This document shows, piece after piece, positions 1-6,351 of a stretch of DNA of 9,143 nt (positions are counted from its first letter, which is position 1; each line of letters starts with the position of its first letter). A model generated the notes under the pieces. That model made no database searches and had not been told where the DNA came from. It saw only the letters and a program-made list of their open reading frames with translations. A program made the position numbers and the translations under genes. This DNA is from an uncultured Alcaligenaceae bacterium (GTDB lineage: Bacteria > Pseudomonadota > Gammaproteobacteria > Burkholderiales > Burkholderiaceae_B): the NCBI GenBank assembly GCA_937952975.1, contig CALFXX010000173.1, positions 1 to 9,143 of the forward strand, written 5' to 3'.

Positions 1-23
1 AAGACCTAAGCGTAAACTCAATC

Positions 24-391
24 ATGAAAATCGTATCCGGCGGTCAGACAGGTGCAGATCGTGCAGCGCTAGATTGGGCAATAGCTCACGGGATTGAGCA
101 CGCACAAAAGCAAATGTAATGGATAGTGACGCAACATTGATTATTAGCATTGCGTCTGTTTTGACTAGTGGTAGCAGACAAACGCAAGTATTCGCACAAG
201 CATTTGGTAAACCATGTCTGCATATTTATCCTGCGTTGGATTGGCGGCACGCAATTGAGACATGGTTAGACTCAGATGCAATACAAGTGTTAAATATAGC
301 TGGGCCGCGGGCGAGTAGTGAACCTGAAATTGTTTCCTTTACTACTGAGGTTCTTGAATTTACGTTACAACTTTACCTACAAAATTTATGA
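24..391 (+). pseudogene. Broken cpYpsA / 'putative molybdenum carrier' family gene (internal deletion plus frameshift)
   Basis: Two pieces of one protein are visible in different frames. The first piece starts at ATG 24 and reads MKIVSGGQTGADRAALDWAI..., the hallmark glycine-rich N-terminus of this SLOG-superfamily family; it stops at TAA 117-119. The second piece runs from about 98 to TGA 389-391 and begins RTKANVMDSDATLIIS, then carries the family's GS.QT segment and a C-terminal VLNIAGPRAS motif. Intact members have roughly 40 more residues between these pieces, including the GGWCPKGR-type segment, so about 120 bp appear deleted, with a frame change at about 98-103. The family is predicted to have a Rossmann-like fold and to bind a nucleotide-type ligand; the 'molybdenum carrier' name comes from distant homology and is not a proven role. 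The ATG at 119 overlaps the first stop as TAATG, so a 90-residue C-terminal fragment could still be translated. Family call and disruption are both well supported; the exact deletion size is inferred from memory of the family. Confidence 0.8.
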
Positions 392-576
392 GCACATCAT
401 TCTCAAGACCAGAGGAAAGCCGAGCACTTGAGTCACCTAGCCCTCAGGTGCTTGAGAAGATTGAGCGATTGGGTAGGAGTGCGTTTGTAAAACGCTATCT
501 TCTTGAGCTTGAAGTTTTAGGCTATGGACGTTCGCCTCTTGAGCTTGAGGCGTATGGGAAGCAAAGTACCGTTTAA
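388..576 (+). CDS. Small hypothetical protein (62 aa)
   Basis: I do not recognise this protein. Its ATG overlaps the stop of the preceding broken gene in an ATGA arrangement, which is typical of translational coupling and is the main reason for believing it. The product is short, charged and probably alpha-helical in its middle (VLEKIERLGRSAFVKRYLLE), with no signal peptide or membrane segment. No independent ribosome binding site is obvious, so its expression may have depended on translation of the intact upstream gene. The DNA is AT-richer than the transporter operon to the right. It could be an accessory partner of the SLOG-type gene or a degraded remnant of something longer. Confidence that it is a real gene is modest. 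Confidence 0.45.
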   Translation: MSTSFSRPEESRALESPSPQVLEKIERLGRSAFVKRYLLELEVLGYGRSPLELEAYGKQSTV

Positions 577-622
577 CTGAGATGACTATGATTTTTTAGT
601 AGCCATAATTATTCATACCTAA

Positions 623-1213
623 ATGAAAAATCCTTATAACCTCACACCGGAACAACGTCAGATCATCTTGACGCTAGCTACCCAACCTGACATCCATTCC
701 ATTTCGTGTCCGTTTACTGACTTCGATCTTTGGAAAGGACTGGTCCACGAGCAGCTTAGGCGAAGTCATACAACGGGGAAGTCTCCTCAAGAAGCACTGT
801 GCCTTGTAGGTCCAGACTGTGGGATACGCGGGTTAACTAAGGTGCGCGTAGGTTGGTTAGATTTTGAAGAGTATCCGCCAGAACCTGATCCGGATACAGG
901 TAACTATGTGCCTGACATGTGGGGCGGTGATGTGTTTATACCCGATGAAAATACAGTGAGTGCTGATCTATTTATACTTCCCGAGTGGCACAATGTTTTT
1001 CCCGAGCACATAGCGAAACCTAATACTAAGTTTCACAGGATTCTAGGGAGCCGAAGTTGTAATTACCTGCTTACAGATCGAGACCTTGGCGTATTTGATT
1101 GTGCAACACGTACCATTATTGCTGATTGGTTTCTTTACAAAAGTAAGGGGCCGTATTTGGATTGTAATTACCTGCACCTTAGCGATGAAGCTGAAAAAAG
1201 ATTAACGAAGTAG
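623..1213 (+). CDS. Hypothetical protein (196 aa), unrecognised
   Basis: An uninterrupted 196-codon frame starts at ATG 623 and ends at TAG 1211-1213. I recognise no family. The protein is soluble-looking, rich in aromatic and acidic residues, with no signal peptide or membrane helix. A proline- and acid-rich patch (FEEYPPEPDPDTGNYVPD) lies near residues 81-98. The segment CNYL occurs twice, 35 residues apart, and a 14-bp DNA repeat underlies it. No clear Shine-Dalgarno precedes the ATG. A CATAAT box at 604-609 resembles a -10 element, but no matching -35 is evident. The base composition is visibly AT-richer than the transporter genes (one sampled line is 45% GC against 65% in livH), consistent with horizontally acquired DNA. 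Length and lack of stops make it a likely real gene; function cannot be assigned. Confidence 0.65.
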   Translation: MKNPYNLTPEQRQIILTLATQPDIHSISCPFTDFDLWKGLVHEQLRRSHTTGKSPQEALCLVGPDCGIRGLTKVRVGWLDFEEYPPEPDPDTGNYVPDMWGGDVFIPDENTVSADLFILPEWHNVFPEHIAKPNTKFHRILGSRSCNYLLTDRDLGVFDCATRTIIADWFLYKSKGPYLDCNYLHLSDEAEKRLTK

Positions 1214-1383
1214 CTGCGAGGTTAAATATCCCGCGTCGGGTGGTGAGTGATTCTCCCCGCCCCTGGGCGAAGTTTGGGGTGTGCGGATTTACGGTGCCGA
1301 TGTTGAAAGCCTTTATGCACTACGGGCCGCCGATTTGCCCGAAAGACAAAATCAACATGACCGCCATCGGCGACTGGGAGTAA
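1195..1383 (+). pseudogene. Protein-like remnant: C-terminal fragment of an unrecognised gene
   Basis: The frame opened after a stop at 1192-1194 reads coherently through PRRVVSDSPRPWAKFGVCGF and then MLKAFMHYGPPICPKDKIN to ...MTAIGDWE and TAA 1381-1383. The residue mix (Trp, Cys, Gly-Phe, Pro-Pro) looks like a conserved protein end rather than random translation, but I cannot name the family. The best internal start is ATG 1300, giving only 27 residues. The frame overlaps the last codons of the 196-residue gene in another register, so this may be the tail of a gene whose front was deleted. The GGGAG at its end also sits well placed upstream of the next gene. Moderate-to-low confidence. Confidence 0.35.
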
Positions 1384-1409
1384 TTGTATTGAGTATAAAA
1401 AAAGATGTT

Positions 1410-2039
1410 ATGCCGCAGAGCGACCTCGACGTACAGCGGAGCACGCGCGGGACGAAACAAAAACCTTCAGGATCAAGCGTCGAGAACACAAAGATTCAAG
1501 AACCTAACGACAAACACCCCTTGCTCACACCAACTCGTGAACAATACGACAAACAAGGCATGATCGCCGCAATTCGTGAGCAATTTCGGATTAGTTGGCA
1601 TGGTATCCACGGCGCCAACCATTGGGCGCGGGTGTTGCATCACGGCATCACAATTGGCACCGAGCGTTCGGCCGACTTGTTAGTGATCGAACTCTTTGCG
1701 TTTTTGCACGACAGTCAACGCCACAGCGATGGTGGCGATTACTACCACGGCCGGCGCGGGGCTGAATACGCCCGCTCGTTGAACACGGTTTATTTTGAAC
1801 TGAGCGCGCCGCGCATCGACGCCTTATGCGAAGCGATCGAGCACCATAGCGGTGGCAAAGTACACGATCAGGCAACCATTCAAACCTGTTGGGATGCCGA
1901 TCGCTTGGATTTAGGGCGGGTCAGCATCACGCCTAGCCCTAAATTTCTATCGCAAGAGGCGGTTAAACATATTGACCAAGCATACCGCTGGAGCCGCGAC
2001 CACAGAAATCGCGCTGATTATCGCGAGCTTGAGTTGTAG
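1410..2039 (+). CDS. HD-domain metal-dependent phosphohydrolase family protein
   Basis: The C-terminal 160 or so residues match small stand-alone HD-superfamily proteins. The putative metal ligands are visible in order. Numbered from ATG 1410 they are the His of GANHWARV (about H71), the HD pair of FLHDSQR (H100-D101), the His pair of EAIEHHSGG (145-146) and the Asp of CWDADRLDLGRV (162). HD proteins hydrolyse phosphate esters, often of nucleotides, using divalent metals; the substrate here is unknown. The protein is cytoplasmic with no signal peptide. The start is uncertain. ATG 1410 is used here. A TTG at 1389 has GGGAG (1376-1380) 8 nt upstream and is a real alternative. ATG 1560 would give the usual core-only length (about 159 aa). 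Residues 1-45 or so are hydrophilic, low-complexity and not part of the conserved domain. The gene ends 21 nt from the convergent DUF2130 gene. Confidence 0.8.
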   Translation: MPQSDLDVQRSTRGTKQKPSGSSVENTKIQEPNDKHPLLTPTREQYDKQGMIAAIREQFRISWHGIHGANHWARVLHHGITIGTERSADLLVIELFAFLHDSQRHSDGGDYYHGRRGAEYARSLNTVYFELSAPRIDALCEAIEHHSGGKVHDQATIQTCWDADRLDLGRVSITPSPKFLSQEAVKHIDQAYRWSRDHRNRADYRELEL

Positions 2040-2048
2040 CTCACTTAA

Positions 2049-2074
2049 GAAAAAGACGTTTCACTCACTCGTCT
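2049..2074 (-). terminator. Probable Rho-independent terminator of the DUF2130 gene
   Basis: On the minus strand AGACG (2074-2070) pairs with CGTCT (2058-2054) around an 11-nt loop and runs into a TTTTTC tract. The stem begins inside the last codons and the loop holds the stop codon of the DUF2130 gene. The stem is only 5 bp, so strength is doubtful. Its position between two convergent genes supports the call. Confidence 0.4.
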
Positions 2075-3473
2075 CATCACCCTCACCCTTCGGCAAATCA
2101 GCAAACCTCTGCTGCATCGTCTGGTTACCTCTGGTTAACTTCTTGATCGTGACGTCTTGGGCCTTGTCGTTGGCCAAACGTAGATTTCGATTGGCACCAG
2201 TCAACGCGTCACGTGTTTTTTGTAGATGCGAGATCGATTTATCGATTTCGTCGATGGCAGTTTCAAATTGCCTTGAGGCCAAGTCGTAATTTCTAGCGAA
2301 TCCAGTTTTAAAACTTGCAAGCTCGTTTTCGAAATTTGTAATGTCAACGTTTTGCGCTTTAATCAGCGCAAGCTCTGACTTGTACACCAGTGACTTTAGC
2401 GCCGCGTTACGCAACAACGTAATGATCGGAATAAAAAACTGTGGGCGCACAACGTACATCTTTGGATAGCGGTGAGACTTGTCGACGATCCCGGTGTTGT
2501 ACAACTCACTATCAGGCTCAAGCAACGACACCAACACAGCGTACTCGCAGCCCTTCTCGTTGCGATCTTTATCAAGCTCTTTCAAAAAATCTTCGTTTTT
2601 GCTTTTGTTGACTGTTTGATCGCTCTCGTTTTTCATTTCAAACATAATTGAAACAATCTCAGTGCCAGCGTCGTCTTGATCCTTAAAGATAAAGTCGCCC
2701 TTACTGCCACTGCGCGCGTTATTGTCTTTTTCAAAATACGCTTTTGGAAACGCGGTCGCCCGGATACGATCGAACTCAGTTTCGCAATGCTGCTCAAGGG
2801 TTTCACCCACCATTTTGGTGGATAAGCGTGCCTTCATATCTTTGAGGCGCTCGATCGTGTCTTCTCGATCTTTGATCTGCGTTTCGTACTTGTCTTTGAG
2901 TGCTTGTTCAGCCTGTTGCTTGGCAAGCTCAACGCGCACCAGGTTGTTTTTGACCTCGTCGCGCTCTTGCGCCACTGCGCTCACGGCCTCGGTCAGGGCA
3001 AGCTTTTGCGTCACTTCAAGGCCATCGAGTTTAGCTTTTAGGCTTTGGATCTCTGAATCTTTTGCCGCGGCAGTTTTTTGTAATTCGCTGACCAATTTGG
3101 CGTCGGCCAGGGCGACAGAAGCTTCTTTTTCTAACTGAGCTTGCTTGAGTTTATTAGCAAGCTCGTCGCGCTCTTTCTCGACACCGCTTAAGGCTTGCGC
3201 CAAGGCAAGCTGACGAGCCGCGTCGGCCGCGGCGAGCTTAGCGTTTAGCTCTTGAATCACTGCATCTTTAGCGGCTTCGGCACGATGCAGCTCACTCGCT
3301 GCTTGCGATTTGGCCAACTCGACAGCATTTTGTTTGCCTTGCTCGGCAAGTTCAAGCCGCTCGTGCAACTGCTCGTTGAACTCGCTGTCACGCACTTGCT
3401 TGACGATATCCGCGTAACCAGTTTCGTCAATTTTGAAGGCTTTTGAGCAATGTGGGCAAATGATGTCGTGCAT
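2061..3473 (-). CDS. DUF2130 domain protein (coiled coil plus PD-(D/E)XK-like core)
   Basis: 470 residues. The N-terminus MHDIICPHCSKAFKIDETGY has a CxxC (C6, C9) typical of this family and resembling half a zinc ribbon. Residues about 35-220 are Ala/Lys/Glu/Gln-rich coiled coil. Residues about 225-365 carry the recognisable DUF2130 core: AFPKAYFEKDN, SGSKGDFIF, MFEMKNESD, then DKDRNEKGCEYAVLV and VVRPQFFIPIITLLRN. D260 followed by E279-x-K281 fits a PD-(D/E)XK nuclease active site, a fold I infer from the motif; activity is not established. A second helical, probably coiled, segment occupies about 385-445. Residues 51-119 and 120-188 form an ungapped repeat of 69 residues. The ATG at 3473 is preceded by AAAGGCGG at long spacing. 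The gene is separated by 120 bp from livF on the same strand and is probably transcribed on its own. The DUF assignment is firm; the biological role is unknown. Confidence 0.88.
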   Translation of the reverse strand: MHDIICPHCSKAFKIDETGYADIVKQVRDSEFNEQLHERLELAEQGKQNAVELAKSQAASELHRAEAAKDAVIQELNAKLAAADAARQLALAQALSGVEKERDELANKLKQAQLEKEASVALADAKLVSELQKTAAAKDSEIQSLKAKLDGLEVTQKLALTEAVSAVAQERDEVKNNLVRVELAKQQAEQALKDKYETQIKDREDTIERLKDMKARLSTKMVGETLEQHCETEFDRIRATAFPKAYFEKDNNARSGSKGDFIFKDQDDAGTEIVSIMFEMKNESDQTVNKSKNEDFLKELDKDRNEKGCEYAVLVSLLEPDSELYNTGIVDKSHRYPKMYVVRPQFFIPIITLLRNAALKSLVYKSELALIKAQNVDITNFENELASFKTGFARNYDLASRQFETAIDEIDKSISHLQKTRDALTGANRNLRLANDKAQDVTIKKLTRGNQTMQQRFADLPKGEGDETSE

Positions 3474-3593
3474 GTTTGATTACCGCCTTTGCGATGAATA
3501 TCGATATTGCGATAGTATGCCGCACTCAGTGGCTCACCGAGTGAGATCTTGGCTGGCCAAATGATCTAAAAACGTGCGGCTGTCAGGTCGGCC

Positions 3594-4289
3594 CTATACC
3601 TGAAGCCATTCTTGCCGGATACTCGCGTTCTGACTGAGCTCTTGCGGCGTTCCGCTGAATACAACGGCTCCGTGTCCCATCACCAAGACTCGATCCGAGA
3701 TCGCCATCGCGATGGTCAGTTTCTGTTCAATCAACAACACAGCGATGCCGCGAGCTTTGAGTTCTCGCAGGTACTGCCCCACAAGTTCTACAATCTTCGG
3801 GGCTAACCCCTCGGTTGGTTCATCGATGATGATGAGATCGGGGTCGCCCATTAGCGTGCGGCACAGCGTCAGCATCTGCTGCTCACCACCCGAGAGCACA
3901 CCAGCCTCGACGTGCTGGCGCTCTTTGAGCCGCGGAAACATGCCGTACATATCGTCAAAGCTCCAGCGACCTGCACGGGCTGCGCGTTTCTCGCCTAGCA
4001 TTAAATTTTGATGCACCGTGAGCTTTGGAAAAATATCACGGTTCTCGGGCACGTAACCAATCCCAAGGTGAGCAATCTCGTAAGACTTTTTTCCAAGGAC
4101 TTGCTGCCCTTTCAAATTGACCGTACCGGTACAGTCAACCATCCCCATGATGGCTTTGGCAGTTGTCGAACGACCCGAGCCGTTGCGGCCCAACAGGGCA
4201 ACAATCTCGCCAGGGTGTACCTCAAAGTCCACGCCGTGCAGCACATGGCTCTTGCCGTAGTAGGCGTGCAGATTCTCGACTATTAGCAT
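3594..4289 (-). CDS. livF: Branched-chain amino acid-type ABC transporter ATP-binding protein, LivF-like
   Basis: 231 residues, the usual LivF length. It is one of two cytoplasmic ATPases that drive uptake through the LivH/LivM pair. Visible motifs are Walker A GRNGSGRST (34-42), PENRDIFP in the Q-loop region (81-88), ABC signature LSGGEQQ (132-138), Walker B LIIIDEPTEG (152-161) and VLLIEQK (184-190), where LivF proteins normally have Gln rather than the switch His. Walker A residue 40 is Arg (CGT, 4172-4170) instead of the nearly invariant Lys; a single base error from AAA or AAG cannot give CGT. I believe related Burkholderiales proteins share this Arg, but that is from memory. The ATG overlaps the end of livG by 7 nt (ATGCTAA) with AAAAAGG upstream, so the two are translationally coupled. 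It is the last gene of the operon. Substrate specificity is not determined by this subunit. Confidence 0.92.
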   Translation of the reverse strand: MLIVENLHAYYGKSHVLHGVDFEVHPGEIVALLGRNGSGRSTTAKAIMGMVDCTGTVNLKGQQVLGKKSYEIAHLGIGYVPENRDIFPKLTVHQNLMLGEKRAARAGRWSFDDMYGMFPRLKERQHVEAGVLSGGEQQMLTLCRTLMGDPDLIIIDEPTEGLAPKIVELVGQYLRELKARGIAVLLIEQKLTIAMAISDRVLVMGHGAVVFSGTPQELSQNASIRQEWLQV

Positions 4290-5062
4290 GATCTGTCGCC
4301 TTTTTCAGTCTGTGCTGACTCGGCTTGAGCACCCAAGTAAGCCTCTTGCACACGCGCGTTTGCGCGTATCTTTTCGGGTGTATCAAACGCGATCACCTCG
4401 CCGTACACCACCACCGCGATCTTATGGGCTAGGCCAAACACTACGTCCATGTCGTGCTCGACAGTGAGCAAGGTTTTACCTTCGGTCACTTCTGTGATCA
4501 ACTCGATGAAGCGCTGCGTTTCACTTCGACTCATGCCCGCGGTGGGCTCGTCTAACAGGATCACGTTAGCGCCCCCGGCAATCGTGATACCGACCTCTAG
4601 CGCACGCTGCTCGGCGTAGGTGAGATTAAGAGCCAGCACATCGCGCTTACGCTCGAGCTTGATCTTGTGCATCAATTGCTCAGTGCGCTCGTTAGCGTCG
4701 TCAAGATTCGCCAAGAACTTAAAAAACGTATACCGGTACCCCAGGCTCCAAAGCACGCCGCAGCGCAGGTTCTCAAATACACTTAAGTTAGGAAAAATAT
4801 TCGTGATCTGAAAGCTGCGTGACAACCCCAGTCGATTAATCTCGTAGGGCTTCTTACCCTCAATGCGTTGCCCATTTAGTAACACTTCACCACTTGTCGG
4901 TGCGAAGCGACCGCTGATTAAATTGAACAGTGTCGACTTGCCCGCGCCGTTGGGGCCAATCACCGCAACGCGTTCGCCCTGTTTGACGGCTAAGTTCACG
5001 CCACGAATGATCTCTGTTTTACCGAAAGTCTTACGCAGATCTTTGAGTTCGAGGGCGTACAT
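4283..5062 (-). CDS. livG: Branched-chain amino acid-type ABC transporter ATP-binding protein, LivG-like
   Basis: 259 residues, normal for LivG, the second ATPase of the transporter. Motifs are Walker A GPNGAGKST (36-44, Lys present), Q-loop Gln85 in SRSFQITNIFP, signature region LTYAEQR (147-153), Walker B VILLDEP (167-173) and switch His203 in TVEHDM. The signature differs from the usual LSYGQQR of LivG by having Ala in place of the key Gly. The C-terminal VQEAYLG (238-244) is the standard LivG ending before a short polar tail. The start is strongly supported: GGGAGG (5075-5070) lies 7 nt before the ATG, which also shares one base with the livM stop (TAATG). It is probably the catalytically competent partner for the LivF-like subunit, whose Walker A is atypical. 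Confidence 0.93.
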   Translation of the reverse strand: MYALELKDLRKTFGKTEIIRGVNLAVKQGERVAVIGPNGAGKSTLFNLISGRFAPTSGEVLLNGQRIEGKKPYEINRLGLSRSFQITNIFPNLSVFENLRCGVLWSLGYRYTFFKFLANLDDANERTEQLMHKIKLERKRDVLALNLTYAEQRALEVGITIAGGANVILLDEPTAGMSRSETQRFIELITEVTEGKTLLTVEHDMDVVFGLAHKIAVVVYGEVIAFDTPEKIRANARVQEAYLGAQAESAQTEKGDRSC

Positions 5063-6351
5063 TACAGAGCCTCCCGACGCTGGATTTCAGTAGCGATAAA
5101 TTCTTGGATCGCGCTCCATTTCTTAACGAACCGTCGGCGAGCAACCTCAAAAGATACTAGCCCCAGAAGCATGACGAGGGCGCAGCCAAGCCAGCTACTG
5201 AAGCCCTTAGCATCAAGCGACAGGCCCAAATAAAGCAGCTTGGGGCCAAGCGCCTCGTTGAGCTTGAGGTGGTAGGTCATCTCAATCATCCCGGCCGCGC
5301 CAAGCAGCACAATCGCGGACGTCACCGCGAGCACAAGGTAGTTAGCCCAAAGCTCGCGCAAGCGCCCAAACGTCGCGACGCGTAAATTCATGGCGATGAG
5401 GCTGGCGATGCCGCCCGGTGCGAACATGACCATGAACAAGAACACGAGCCCAAGGTACAGCAGCCAAGCCTTGGTGAGCTCTGACAGCAGAACAAACGCC
5501 AAGACCATCAACACCGCACCAATGATCGGACCAAAGAAGAAGGTAGCACCACCCAGAAACGTGAACAGCAAATAAGCGCCTGAGCGCGCACCGCTCACCA
5601 CTTCAGAGGTTGCGATTTCGAAATTGAGCGCCGCTAAACCACCCGAAATGCCCGCAAAGAAAGCCGCGATGATGAACGAGAGGTAACGCACCCGTCTAGG
5701 ATCAAAGCCCACAAACTCGACACGCTCGGCATTGTCACGCACCGCATTAAGCATGCGGCCGAGCGGAGTTCTTGTGAACGCGAACATTGCCGCGGTACAG
5801 ATGAAGGTATAAATGGCAATCAGATAGTAAATTTGGATCTGCGGCCCAAGCGTGATCCCAAAAGGTGTTGCACCCGTCACCCGATCACCCGAGATCCCCC
5901 CCTCGCCCCCAAAGAACTCTGGAAACATCAACGACATCGACCATACTAGTTCGCCGATGCCCAAGGTAATCATTGCGAACGGAGTGGCTGACTTTTTAGT
6001 GGTCACCCAGCCCAACACGACCGCGATCAACAGGGCTGACAGGCCACCCACTATAGGGATCAAGCTGACCGGCAGCGGTAGTTTGCCGGCACTGACGAGA
6101 TTGAGCGTGTGAATCGCAAGAAAAGCACCCATCCCCGAATAGACGGCGTGCCCAAAACTGAGCATGCCCCCCTGCCCCAACAACATGTTGTAAGACAGGC
6201 AAACGATAATCGCGATGCCCATCTGGCTGAGCATGGTGTGTGCAAGACTGCTTGTGAAGACCAGCGGGGCGAATAATAGGATGACTGCGAAGCCGGCCCA
6301 AATCACGGTGCGACTCACCTTGAGCGGTTGCGACTTTTGGTGGAGGCTCAT
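5062..6351 (-). CDS. livM: Branched-chain amino acid-type ABC transporter permease, LivM-like, C-terminally extended
   Basis: 429 residues of inner-membrane permease. The conserved LivM core is seen as LSYNMLLGQGGMLSFGHA (52-69), FGGEGGISGDR (147-157) and the cytoplasmic coupling loop GRMLNAVRDNAERVEFVGFD (198-217), which contacts the ATPases. The core ends near MVMFAPGGIASL (307-318). About 100 further residues follow, with two more hydrophobic stretches (about 337-357 and 385-402) and a basic, helical, presumably cytoplasmic tail. Many LivM-type permeases stop near 320-360 residues, so this one is long; E. coli LivM is long as well but, as I recall, mainly through an N-terminal extension. 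The start is supported by GAGAGGG 5 nt upstream of ATG 6351. It overlaps livG by one base. A 16-codon minicistron ends at its start codon. Confidence 0.92.
   Translation of the reverse strand: MSLHQKSQPLKVSRTVIWAGFAVILLFAPLVFTSSLAHTMLSQMGIAIIVCLSYNMLLGQGGMLSFGHAVYSGMGAFLAIHTLNLVSAGKLPLPVSLIPIVGGLSALLIAVVLGWVTTKKSATPFAMITLGIGELVWSMSLMFPEFFGGEGGISGDRVTGATPFGITLGPQIQIYYLIAIYTFICTAAMFAFTRTPLGRMLNAVRDNAERVEFVGFDPRRVRYLSFIIAAFFAGISGGLAALNFEIATSEVVSGARSGAYLLFTFLGGATFFFGPIIGAVLMVLAFVLLSELTKAWLLYLGLVFLFMVMFAPGGIASLIAMNLRVATFGRLRELWANYLVLAVTSAIVLLGAAGMIEMTYHLKLNEALGPKLLYLGLSLDAKGFSSWLGCALVMLLGLVSFEVARRRFVKKWSAIQEFIATEIQRREAL

Noticed and set aside
419..451. Near-perfect inverted repeat (agcacttgag / ctcaggtgct) inside the 62-aa ORF.
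   Set aside because: One mismatch, inside a coding frame, repetitive CTTGAG-type words nearby; no sign of function.
577..622. Possible promoter with CATAAT box before the 196-aa gene.
   Set aside because: No acceptable -35 at 15-18 bp spacing; an AT-rich spacer gives such boxes by chance.
1..2040. Idea that the left block is an undescribed multi-gene defence or nucleotide-signalling system (SLOG-type gene, unknowns, HD hydrolase).
   Set aside because: The SLOG gene is broken, one member is only a fragment, the rest are not clearly co-transcribed, and no effector is recognisable; context is suggestive only.
2722..3138. Long plus-strand open frame opposite the DUF2130 gene.
   Set aside because: Shadow of the Ala/Lys/Glu-rich coiled coil; Ser/Arg-rich translation with no protein-like character.
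3474..3593. Spacer between livF and the DUF2130 gene with short palindromes (ttggctggccaa, ctcac-tcg-gtgag) and an A5 run (T-tract for livF).
   Set aside because: Stems are 4-5 bp, none directly precedes the T-tract, and no good promoter pair for the DUF2130 gene could be fixed; not strong enough to list as terminator or promoter.
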